The notes under the pieces: model-generated | Seen by the model: only the letters and a program-made list of their open reading frames with translations | Told to the model about the DNA's origin: nothing | The model's database searches: none | Translations under genes and position numbers: made by a program | Part shown: piece by piece, positions 45,693-53,546 of the stretch | Numbering within the stretch: position 1 is the first letter of the stretch | Layout of the letters: every line of letters starts with the position of its first letter | Origin: Bin87 sp965220105 | Lineage (GTDB): Bacteria; Chloroflexota; Dehalococcoidia; Lucifugimonadales; UBA3495 | Assembly (NCBI GenBank): GCA_965220105.1 | Contig: OZ244811.1 | Span: forward strand, 2,294,001 to 2,358,000 | Direction of reading: 5' to 3' | DNA: 64,000 bases

Positions 45693-46497
45693 GGGTAATC
45701 TTGTGGAAGGGCTTCAAGGTAAACTCTTCAACGGGCATGCTAATGATCAAACCTCCGAACCCCATCTTTCAACGGTTGGTCAAACCGCCGTTTCCTACGC
45801 CCCAGCCCGCGCCATCCTGACCCGCGCCACCGGGTTCATGGACGCCTATGATTTCACGCTGAACCCCTACTCCGGCTGCTCCTTTGGCTGCACTTACTGT
45901 TACGCCGCCTTTTTCAGCCGCGATGTTGAGAAGCGAGATTCGTGGGGATATTGGGTCAACGTGAAAGAAAACGCCGTCGAGCTGATGGCGAAACGCAAGC
46001 CGGGCACCCTGGACGGCAAGCTCATCTATATGAGCAGCGTTACCGACCCGTATCAGCCGGTGGAGCGAGAGCTGAAACTCACCCGCGGCATCTTGGAAAT
46101 CATGACGGAGCGGCACAAGCCTAAGCTAGTTATCCAAACCCGCAGCCCCGATGTCGTGCGGGATTGCGACCTGTTCCGCAAGATTGAGGAGAAGGGTGGC
46201 CGCGTCCAAGTCAATATGACCGTTACCACTGACGACGAGGAGATCCGCCGCACCTTTGAGCCGTTTTGCCCGTCCAATCCCGTGCGGCTACGTGCAATTA
46301 AGGAAGTGCAGGAAGCCGGGATTGATACCTGCATCACGATGACTCCGCTGCTGCTGGTGAACAACAATGGCGACTTTGCCGATGACCTGATTGGCACCGG
46401 CGTCGAGAAGTTTATCGCCCAGCCATTCCATTTCCGCCAGGGCAAGTTTCTGGCCGGCACGCGGGATGGGGCGTATGACCTGATGGCCGAAAAGCTA

Positions 46498-47316
46498 GGT
46501 TCTGTTGACATTTGATTATAATGGCCGTATGTCAAACATCAGACTATCACCAGAACAGTGGGCCAGGATTCTCGATTTCTTGCGTGGCTGCACCGGCCTG
46601 TACGTTGGCCAGGAAGCGGATTGCCGGCGTTTTGTCGAGGCCGTCTTATGGATTAATCGCTCTGGGGCCCAGTGGCGACTGCTGCCGGCCGAATACGGGA
46701 ACTGGAACACCGTCTACAAACGATTCGCCCGTTGGACTGACCAAGGGGTCTGGGCACAAATGCATCAACATTGCTCCGACGATGCGGATCTGGAATACCT
46801 GATCATCGACAGCACGGTGGTTCGGGCGCACCCTTGCGCGGCAGGAGCTCCCCCAAAAAGGGTGGCCAGGCTGCCCAGGCCCTGGGCCGGAGCCGCGGCG
46901 GGTTCAGCGCCAAGATTCACGTGAGCGTGGACGGCTTGGGCAACCCCTTGCGATTCATCCTGACCGGCGGGCAACAGCACGACATCACCCAGGCGGAGGA
47001 GTTAATCGCCGGTTATGCTGGCGAGCACGTACTGGCCGACAAAGGGTACGATGCCCAGGAGTTTCGCCAGCACATCCTGGAACTGGGTATGATGCCGGTC
47101 ATTCCGCCCCGCTTGAACCGCAAGGAACCCGCCGACTATGACCGGCATCTGTACCGGGAGCGTCATCTGGTCGAATGCTTCATCAACAAGATCAAGAACA
47201 AGATCAAGCACTATCGCCGGATCTTCTCCCGGTTTGAGAAGCTGGACACCAGATACCTGGGCTTCCTGCATTTCACCGCCGCTCTCATCTGGCTACGGTG
47301 AAATGTCAACAGAACC
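46498..47316 (+). mobile_element. IS5-family (IS427-type) insertion sequence, copy 2
   Basis: Ends GGTTCTGTTGACATTT are perfect inverted repeats with TA duplicated at 46496-46497 and 47317-47318. The 819-bp element equals copy 1 (18170-18976) apart from a few base changes and a 12-base tandem duplication at 47185-47208. Confidence 0.93.
46529..47301 (+). CDS. IS427-type transposase made by -1 frameshifting, copy 2
   Basis: As in copy 1, OrfA (46529-46924) and the downstream frame meet at C CCA AAA. Catalytic regions LIIDSTVVRAH, LADKGYDAQEF and LVECFINKIK are intact. AACAAGATCAAG is duplicated in frame (47185-47196 and 47197-47208), so the last helix reads INKIKNKIKHYRR right after the catalytic Glu. 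This could alter activity. Confidence 0.85.
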
Positions 47317-47464
47317 TAGGCTGCGGTCGGGACAATTTCGGCAACGAGTACCTGGAACGCTATCGGGAGTTTTTTGAGGTACTCAACAATAGGCTCCAGG
47401 ACAACGGCTTGCCACCGCTGGGCGAGGGCAAAGGCGGGTTTGCTCCGCCGTTCTAGCTGATGCT

Positions 47465-47827
47465 TCATACCGGCAGCCTGCGGGTTCTAACTCGGTTGTC
47501 CTCCACAGTTGCAATGATGCCTCGGTCCACTTCTTCTTCCAGCGTCGGCAGCACGGACCCCAGGACCCGATTCACGTTCTCCACCCTCGAATCGGACAGC
47601 CGCAGCGTGATTAGTGATGGCTCGGCCTTGCCGGATAGGGCGACAATATCGGAGAAATCCAAATCTTGCGTCAATACTGCCCGTCCGAGTTCGATTGCCT
47701 TGGCAACGATGTCATCATCCGGCGCAGCAGCTGGCAGAACGGATGTCGCGCGGATTGCGTCATGCCCAAGGCGGTTCAGGTACTGAACTGTGGTGTGGGA
47801 TATGTGCACATCGGCCAGCAGCCTCAT
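47465..47827 (-). CDS. DUF5615 PIN-like toxin
   Basis: From ATG 47827 the 120 residues read MRLLADVHISHTTVQYLNRL with the first Asp, then DDDIVAKAIELGRAVLTQDLDFSDI with the further acidic residues of this PIN-like family (VapC45/Mut7-C-like). Its start overlaps the stop of the DUF433 gene as ATGA, so the two are translationally coupled as a toxin-antitoxin pair. The frame is open further upstream, but the overlap decides the start. Confidence 0.85.
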   Translation of the reverse strand: MRLLADVHISHTTVQYLNRLGHDAIRATSVLPAAAPDDDIVAKAIELGRAVLTQDLDFSDIVALSGKAEPSLITLRLSDSRVENVNRVLGSVLPTLEEEVDRGIIATVEDNRVRTRRLPV

Positions 47828-48045
47828 TCGACTTGTAAAGTGCGGTCGCTGGCCAGCCACGCTCCATAAGTAGCGCACTGGTACACATCAGCCCTTTCCA
47901 AGTCGGGGTATTGCTGCTGGATGTCCTCAGCCGTATACCCGTTTCCCATTAGTTTGAGCACAAATTCCACCGTAATGCGCGTCCCACGCACGGTCGGTCG
48001 GCCCTGACATACACTTGGGATTATTGCTATGCGGTCGAAGTTCAT
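47824..48045 (-). CDS. DUF433 antitoxin
   Basis: The 73 residues MNFDRIAIIPSVCQGRPTVR...TVEFVLKLMGNGYTAEDIQQ are the typical DUF433 helix-turn-helix protein that partners DUF5615 toxins. It probably neutralises the toxin and represses its own promoter. The longer open frame to 48123 runs through the promoter and should be ignored; the ATG at 48045 is six bases after the -10 element. Confidence 0.87.
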   Translation of the reverse strand: MNFDRIAIIPSVCQGRPTVRGTRITVEFVLKLMGNGYTAEDIQQQYPDLERADVYQCATYGAWLASDRTLQVE

Positions 48046-48051
48046 AGATGC

Positions 48052-48073
48052 ATTATAACCTGTCGTGGTTATA
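48052..48073 (-). promoter_or_regulatory. Promoter and palindromic operator of the DUF433-DUF5615 operon
   Basis: On the minus strand TATAAT (48052-48057) stands six bases before the ATG, so transcription would begin at or near the start codon (leaderless). TATAACC, six bases, GGTTATA (48054-48073) is a perfect palindrome overlapping the -10 element, a likely site for autorepression. Confidence 0.65.
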
Positions 48074-48269
48074 GGCGTTCTCGATTGGATGGCCACCGCC
48101 CGGCCCACCCACCGCCTTGACACCCCAAACCCGCCGGGCGTACTATGCGGCCATCAGAATGGTGGTTCCGTATGCTTTCGTGGTTAGTGCGTTGGTTGTC
48201 GCGGATTTCACCTGAAAAACTACTTATTTAGCCGGAAATCGTCAACCTTTTGTACAGGAGGTACACCTT

Positions 48270-49676
48270 ATGCCCACCAACCAGGATATTGCCCTGATGG
48301 CGCACCTGATGCGTCGGGCCGGCTTCGGCGCTACCTACGCCGAGCTGGAAGAACGTGCCAGCAATGGCTACGAGGCCACCGTCGAAGAACTGCTCAACCC
48401 GGAAGCCCAGCCCGACCTGGAGATGGACATTCTGGAGCGCAAGTTCGTCGACTGGAAAGAGATGAACGCCCTGGAAGTCAACCAGGCTTATCTTACCTAC
48501 CGGATGATCAACACCAAGCGGCCTTTGCAGGAAAAGGTTGCCCTGTTCTGGCACGGCATACTCTGCACCGGCAACTCCAAGTGCGAGCATGGCCGACAGA
48601 TTCAGCTCCAGCTGGATATGTTCCGCCAGATGGGCATGGGCAACTTCGGCGACCTGCTCAAGGGCCTGGCCCGCGACCCGGCGATGGTGTTCTACCTGGA
48701 CAACTGCATGAGCCACAAGGGTTCCATCAACGAGAACTGGGGACGGGAGCTGCTGGAGCTTTTCTCCCTCGGCGTCGGCATGGACGGCCACGCCAACTAC
48801 AGCGAGGATGATGTCAAGGAAGCGGCCCGCGCCTTCACCGGCTGGACCATCACCAACGCGGTGCCGCGCTATCCCTATGGTCGCTACGAAGCCGGCTTCA
48901 TCTACAATCCCTACGACCACGACGAAGAGGAAAAGACCTTCCTGGGCGAGACCGGCAACTTCAACGGCGACGACATCGTCGAAATCATCGCCCGCCAGCC
49001 GTCGGCGGCACGCTTCGTGTCCCGCCACCTGTACAACTTCTTCGTCGCCGACGAAGTGCAGGTGCCGGCCTGGCAGAACACCCCGCCGCGGGATCCGGAA
49101 GCCATCGCCCTGCTGGAGCAAACCTACTTCGACTCCGGTTTCAACCTGACCGCCATGCTGCGCGTGCTGTTCAACTCCGACTTCTTCAAGGACGCCCGCT
49201 TCGAGAAGGTTAAGAGCCCGACCGAAGTGGTGATTGGCACGATGCGCCTGGTGCGGGACTTCACGTCGCCGAGGCTGGGCCTCAACCCGTTATCCAATAC
49301 CATCCGCTACATGGGCCAGGACCTGATGAATCCTCCCACGGTGGAGGGTTGGCACACCGGCGCCGAGTGGATTGACTCGGGCACGCTGGTAGAGCGCATC
49401 AACTTCGCCGCCGACCAGGTGGGCAACACCAGCCTGCCGGGCGTCCGCGACATCGTGGCCCGGTTGGGTGAAGAGGAAATCGCCGGCGCCGATAACATCG
49501 TCGACCGCTGCCTGGAGATGATGGGCGCCTACGAGCTGGCGCCGGAGACCCGCGACCAGTTGATCGCCTACGCCGGCAACGCCGGCGGCGTAACCCCCGG
49601 GACGCCTGAGTATTCGGAAACGGTTGCCCAGACGTTGCAGCTCATCGTGAGCACACAGGAATACCAGTTCGCCTAA
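48270..49676 (+). CDS. DUF1800 domain protein
   Basis: The 468 residues start HLMRRAGFGATYAELEERAS and include KVALFWHGILCTGNSK, GRELLELFSLGVGMDGHANYSEDDVKEAARAFTGWTI and MGQDLMNPPTVEGWHTGAEWI, all signature pieces of DUF1800. The family is almost always encoded next to DUF1501, as here, but its activity is unknown. No signal peptide is present. ACAGGAGGTACACCTT before the ATG is an exceptionally good ribosome binding site. Confidence 0.92.
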   Translation: MPTNQDIALMAHLMRRAGFGATYAELEERASNGYEATVEELLNPEAQPDLEMDILERKFVDWKEMNALEVNQAYLTYRMINTKRPLQEKVALFWHGILCTGNSKCEHGRQIQLQLDMFRQMGMGNFGDLLKGLARDPAMVFYLDNCMSHKGSINENWGRELLELFSLGVGMDGHANYSEDDVKEAARAFTGWTITNAVPRYPYGRYEAGFIYNPYDHDEEEKTFLGETGNFNGDDIVEIIARQPSAARFVSRHLYNFFVADEVQVPAWQNTPPRDPEAIALLEQTYFDSGFNLTAMLRVLFNSDFFKDARFEKVKSPTEVVIGTMRLVRDFTSPRLGLNPLSNTIRYMGQDLMNPPTVEGWHTGAEWIDSGTLVERINFAADQVGNTSLPGVRDIVARLGEEEIAGADNIVDRCLEMMGAYELAPETRDQLIAYAGNAGGVTPGTPEYSETVAQTLQLIVSTQEYQFA

Positions 49677-49749
49677 CGGGAAACATCCAGTCGCCCGCTA
49701 CACCGGGCGACGCCGTTTCCGATCCGTTTTCGTCACAAGGAGAAACGAG

Positions 49750-50883
49750 ATGACTGCAACCAAGAAAGACCCGGTGCTGGTGGTACTCCAGCTTTCCGGT
49801 GGCAACGACGGGATGAATACCGTGGTGCCCCACGGCGACCCGCTGTACTACGACAACCGTCCCTCCGTGCGCGTGCCCGAGGGGCAGGCCTTGGACATCG
49901 ACGGATACATCGGCCTGAATCCCAACATGGGGCCCATGAAGCGGCTCTACAATGAGGGCAAACTGGCCATCATCCAGGGCGTGGGCTACGCCAACCCCAA
50001 CCGCAGCCACTTCCGCAGCATGGACATCTGGCATACCTGCGAGCCCGACAAGCAGGGCACCGAAGGCTGGCTGGGTCGCGCCATCCGCGAGATTGATCCC
50101 ACCAAGGAAAACGTCCTGACCGGCGTGAACTTCGGTCGCGGACTCCCCCGGGCGCTGGCCGCTCCGGGCGTTCCGGTAGCCTCGGTGGGCAACCTGGCCA
50201 CCTATGGCGTACTCACCGGCATCGACGCCGAAGACCAGCGGGTGGACGCGCTGGACGTCTTCTCAAAGATTTATTCGCCCACCATTGGCCGTAGCTCGGT
50301 GGTGGATTACCTGTCCCAGACCGGCATGGACGCCCTCAAGGGCGCCGACATCCTCAGCACCGCCCCCGAGATGTATACCTCCTCGGTGGAGTACGGCGGC
50401 GACGTGGTTGGGCAGTACATGAAGAACATCGCCCAGGTGCATCTGGCCGGCTTCGGCACCCGGATTCTGTACACCACAGCGCCCTACAACAGCTTTGACA
50501 CCCACGCCGGTGAGCTGGCCGCCCACGCCAAACTGTGGTCGGACACCTCCAACGCGGTGGCGGACTTCTACGACGACCTCAAGGAGCACAACGCCAGCGA
50601 CAACGTGGTGCTGCTGGTATTCACCGAGTTCGGTCGGCGCGTCCATGACAACGGCTCCGGCACTGACCACGGCAGCGGTGGCGTGGCCTTCGTGGTCGGT
50701 GATGCCGTCAAGGGCGGCCTCTACGGAGAATATCCTTCGCTGGAGGAGGACAAGCTGCTGGAAGGCGACCTGCAATTCAACACCGACTTCCGCAGCATCT
50801 ACTCCGACCTGCTGGAAGGGCACCTGGGTCTGGACGCCCAGCCGTTGGTGAACGGGACGTTCGAGAAATTCAACTTGGTGTAA
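49750..50883 (+). CDS. DUF1501 domain protein without signal peptide
   Basis: The 377 residues have VLVVLQLSGGNDGMNTVVPHGDPLYYDNRP, NPNRSHFRSMDIWHTCEP, YNSFDTHAGELAAHAKLWSD and VVLLVFTEFGRRVHDNGSGTDHGSGGVAFVVG, the alkaline-phosphatase/sulfatase-like metal-site pattern of DUF1501. Most family members carry a Tat signal; this one starts MTATKKDPVLVVLQ right after CACAAGGAGAAACGAG. It follows DUF1800 by 73 bases and must form one unit with it. Confidence 0.92.
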   Translation: MTATKKDPVLVVLQLSGGNDGMNTVVPHGDPLYYDNRPSVRVPEGQALDIDGYIGLNPNMGPMKRLYNEGKLAIIQGVGYANPNRSHFRSMDIWHTCEPDKQGTEGWLGRAIREIDPTKENVLTGVNFGRGLPRALAAPGVPVASVGNLATYGVLTGIDAEDQRVDALDVFSKIYSPTIGRSSVVDYLSQTGMDALKGADILSTAPEMYTSSVEYGGDVVGQYMKNIAQVHLAGFGTRILYTTAPYNSFDTHAGELAAHAKLWSDTSNAVADFYDDLKEHNASDNVVLLVFTEFGRRVHDNGSGTDHGSGGVAFVVGDAVKGGLYGEYPSLEEDKLLEGDLQFNTDFRSIYSDLLEGHLGLDAQPLVNGTFEKFNLV

Positions 50884-50987
50884 TCGAAAGCAGCCGGGCG
50901 GTTGCCCAAGAGGGTCACCGCCCGGATTCTGGGGCGGCGCATAGTCGCTCTGCCCAGCATCGCCACCGTGCTAACGGAGGAATACCA

Positions 50988-52061
50988 ATGACTACTACGA
51001 CCCAACGGACGGGATTGCCCACGCTGGAAATCTCGTTGCATTACAGCCACACCATCGGGCGCGCCGAGTTCTCGGGACCCGGCTTCCGCAACCCGACGGC
51101 CATGGCCCGGGGCGAAGGCAACATAATGTACGTGGCCAACCGCTCCTACGATTACCGTCCCGACGGCAAGCGCATCACCATGTGCACCGTTGACGAAGAA
51201 TTCATCAGCGAGTTTGCCAAGGGCGTGTTCGAGCAGGGCGACGGCGAATCCGTCGCCACCGACGGCGCCATCATCTGGCCCACCGCCATTACCGTGGGCC
51301 CCGACGAGAACGTCTACCTGGCCGACGAGAATCTGAACCGCATCAGCATCTATTCGCAGGACGGCGAGTACCTGTCCAAGTGGGAGCGACCCGGCAACGG
51401 CGACGGCGAGTGGGATAACCCCAGCGGCCTGGTCTTTGGACCCAACGGAAACCTCTACCTGGTGGACTCCAACAACCATCGGGTGCAGATGCTCACCAAG
51501 GACGGCGATTACGTGGGCCAGTTTGGCGAGTTCGGTACGGGCGACGGGCAGTTCAACATGCCCTTCGGCATCGACGTCGACGGCTCCGGCAACGTCTACG
51601 TTGCCGACTGGCGCAATGACCGCATCCAGAAGTTCACCGCCGATGGACAGTTCCTGATGGCCTTCGGCGCAACCGGCGACGGTCCTGGACAGTTCAACCG
51701 CCCCACCGACGTGGCGGTGGACACCGAAGGCACGATTTACGTTGCCGACTGGAACAACGACCGGATGCAGATATTCCACCCCAACGGAGCCTACGCCGGC
51801 ATGACCTACGGCGAGGGCACCATTTCCCAGTGGGGCATGGGCAAGCTGGACGCGAATCCCGAGATGTGGGAAGAGCGTAAGATTTCCCAGGGTCTCGACC
51901 GGGAGAAACAATTCTGGGGCCCCATCGCCGTGGAGTGCGACGATGAAGGCAGGGTCTTCGTGGTGGAGACGGCCCGCTCCCGGATCCAGGTGTTCCACAA
52001 GCAGGACGCCGTGTTCTTTGGAGTCAACGAGCGCGTGTCGGGCGGCGGCGGTCGTCTGTAA
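50988..52061 (+). CDS. NHL-repeat beta-propeller protein
   Basis: The 357 residues form six NHL-type repeats, for example NLYLVDSNNHRVQMLTKDGD, NVYVADWRNDRIQKFTADGQ and TIYVADWNNDRMQIFHPNGA. Such propellers bind proteins, carbohydrates or RNA. No signal peptide or membrane anchor is seen. It is 104 bases after DUF1501 in the same direction with a good ribosome binding site (ACGGAGGAATACCA). Partnership with DUF1800/DUF1501 is inferred from position. Confidence 0.88.
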   Translation: MTTTTQRTGLPTLEISLHYSHTIGRAEFSGPGFRNPTAMARGEGNIMYVANRSYDYRPDGKRITMCTVDEEFISEFAKGVFEQGDGESVATDGAIIWPTAITVGPDENVYLADENLNRISIYSQDGEYLSKWERPGNGDGEWDNPSGLVFGPNGNLYLVDSNNHRVQMLTKDGDYVGQFGEFGTGDGQFNMPFGIDVDGSGNVYVADWRNDRIQKFTADGQFLMAFGATGDGPGQFNRPTDVAVDTEGTIYVADWNNDRMQIFHPNGAYAGMTYGEGTISQWGMGKLDANPEMWEERKISQGLDREKQFWGPIAVECDDEGRVFVVETARSRIQVFHKQDAVFFGVNERVSGGGGRL

Positions 52062-52135
52062 GACGCCACCTTGCTGCCGGCGAGTTCAGCCTGAACCCGA
52101 CCGGATCGGCAACGCCAACAATCACCGGTAAACCC

Positions 52136-52170
52136 ATCCCTGCCGTGATGGTATACTATCCGGCAGGGAT
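52136..52170 (+). promoter_or_regulatory. Promoter of the Fur gene framed by a 10-bp inverted repeat
   Basis: ATCCCTGCCG (52136-52145) and CGGCAGGGAT (52161-52170) are exact inverted repeats. The TATACT -10 element (52152-52157) lies in the 15 bases between them. This is the layout of an autoregulatory operator. It is not the classic AT-rich Fur box. Confidence 0.55.
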
Positions 52171-52191
52171 GACCCTGTTAAGGAACTGAAT

Positions 52192-52620
52192 TTGACTACT
52201 CAGGAACATCTGGCAGCCCGATTGAAGCCTCTGGGCATCCGGCTCACGCCGCAGCGTCTGGCCATTGCTGAGGTCGTGGTCAATTCCGCAGACCATCCTA
52301 CGGTGCGGGATATCTTCGAGCGCGTCAGGGATTTCTTCCCCTACGTGACGCTGGCTACCGTCTACTCGACGCTGGGCCTGCTCGAGCAAGCGGGCATTGT
52401 TCGAGAACTGCCGTTCCAGAAGCAATCGCGCTACGACGCCAACCTCTCCCCCCACGCCAACCTGGTCTGCCTGGGCTGCGGCGGGGTGGTTGATGCCGAG
52501 GTCGGCCAGGACAAAGTGGCCGAGCTGGAGCACGCGGTGAGCCGCAACACGCAATTCCAGGTGTCGTCCCAGCGGGTGGACTTTTACGGCTATTGCGAAG
52601 GGTGCGCCCAGAGCAACTAG
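52192..52620 (+). CDS. Fur-family regulator (PerR/Zur-like)
   Basis: The 142 residues have the winged helix RLTPQRLAIAEVVVNSADHPTVRDIFERV and LATVYSTLGLLEQAGIVREL, then regulatory-site residues SRYDANLSPHANLVCLGCGGVVD and a final CEGCAQ. The two CxxC pairs (CLGC, CEGC) make the structural zinc site. Asp in YDANLSPH could give peroxide sensing as in PerR, but the metal cannot be assigned. The start is TTG at 52192; AAGGAA lies just before it. Confidence 0.9.
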   Translation: MTTQEHLAARLKPLGIRLTPQRLAIAEVVVNSADHPTVRDIFERVRDFFPYVTLATVYSTLGLLEQAGIVRELPFQKQSRYDANLSPHANLVCLGCGGVVDAEVGQDKVAELEHAVSRNTQFQVSSQRVDFYGYCEGCAQSN

Positions 52621-52650
52621 CTCCGGCCAGTCGGGCGAGCGCGCCGCAGC

Positions 52651-53439
52651 ATGATTATCTATATCTCTTACCAGGACCCGAAGCGGTCCCCCGTGCGAAT
52701 CGCGTTGGGCGTCGCGGCCATCGTGCTCGCCCTGCTGGTGATTGCCGCCGTCGTGTCCACCGTGGTCTGGTGGCTCAATAACGATCCGGACCCGACGCCG
52801 ACGTCGTCGGCTGCCGCAGACTTGCCGGACGATGCCGTGCCTTTGCAGGAGGCAATCCCTACTCTGTACCAATCTGACACCAACACCATCTTCTTGGTGG
52901 ACATTAGCAGTAGCATGATGAGAGACGGCAAACTGGACACCCTCCGGTTGTCCTTGGCTAACGTGGTCATCCCTTACGTCGATCCTGACGCTGAAGCCGA
53001 GGTCACCGTGAACAGCCGGGCGGCGCTGGTGACCTTCGCCGGCGATTCCGAACCGGTCATTCTCTTCTCGTCCCTGGAAGACTCTGCGGTTCAGAAAGAA
53101 TGGCTGCAAACCGTGGGCGGCCTGGAAATCAGGAACGATGGAACGTTCATCTACGATGCCATCGTTAGTGCCCATGACATCCTGGTTCATACCGACGACG
53201 ATACCCGACGCAACGTAATTGTACTGCTCACCGACGGACTCGACGGAGCTACTGAGCCTGGTCGACAGATCATCACCAGCGAAACCAGCCGGGACGAAGC
53301 GATTGCCATATTGGCTACCAGCACGGTGCACGAACTCACCCTGCACACCATCGGCTTCGGCGCGGAAGCGGACCACTTTTCCCTGCAAGTCCTGGCGGCG
53401 GCCACCGGCGGCGACTACATCTACGCCAGTCGCGATTGA
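52651..53439 (+). CDS. Membrane-anchored VWA-domain protein
   Basis: The 262 residues begin with a transmembrane helix (IALGVAAIVLALLVIAAVVS, about 17-40), a short linker and a von Willebrand A domain with MIDAS DISSSM near 85, a Thr in DGTFIYDAI and VLLTDGLDG. The domain faces outside and should bind a metal-dependent ligand. It lies between Fur and recF and is not part of a known operon. Confidence 0.85.
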   Translation: MIIYISYQDPKRSPVRIALGVAAIVLALLVIAAVVSTVVWWLNNDPDPTPTSSAAADLPDDAVPLQEAIPTLYQSDTNTIFLVDISSSMMRDGKLDTLRLSLANVVIPYVDPDAEAEVTVNSRAALVTFAGDSEPVILFSSLEDSAVQKEWLQTVGGLEIRNDGTFIYDAIVSAHDILVHTDDDTRRNVIVLLTDGLDGATEPGRQIITSETSRDEAIAILATSTVHELTLHTIGFGAEADHFSLQVLAAATGGDYIYASRD

Positions 53440-53546
53440 TGCAGCCGACGGCAGTCGTCACGGAGCCGGAAGGTCGGCCATCTGCTGCCGATATCCGAAC
53501 CCGTCGGACCCGGTAAAGGTTCCCGAGGCGGATCGAGAGGGAACCG

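Larger units (their letters stand above)
45703..47455 (+). pseudogene. SPL-family radical SAM protein interrupted by an IS427-type element
   Basis: The 5' part encodes NPYSGCSFGCTYCYAAFFSR, with the CxxxCxxC cluster motif, and KLIYMSSVTDPYQPVEREL, VIQTRSPDVVRD and CITMTPLLLV, as in spore-photoproduct-lyase-like radical SAM proteins (Rv2578c type). The element at 46498-47316 sits after AEKL. Removing it and one TA restores EKLGCGRDNFGNEYLERYRE and the natural end GFAPPF at 47455. The insertion removes the last 53 residues or so and adds IS-coded ones; the core domain is untouched. Confidence 0.88.

Noticed and set aside
48228..49121. Minus-strand frame opposite DUF1800
   Set aside because: Antisense shadow rich in Val, Gly and His; the plus strand has all DUF1800 blocks.
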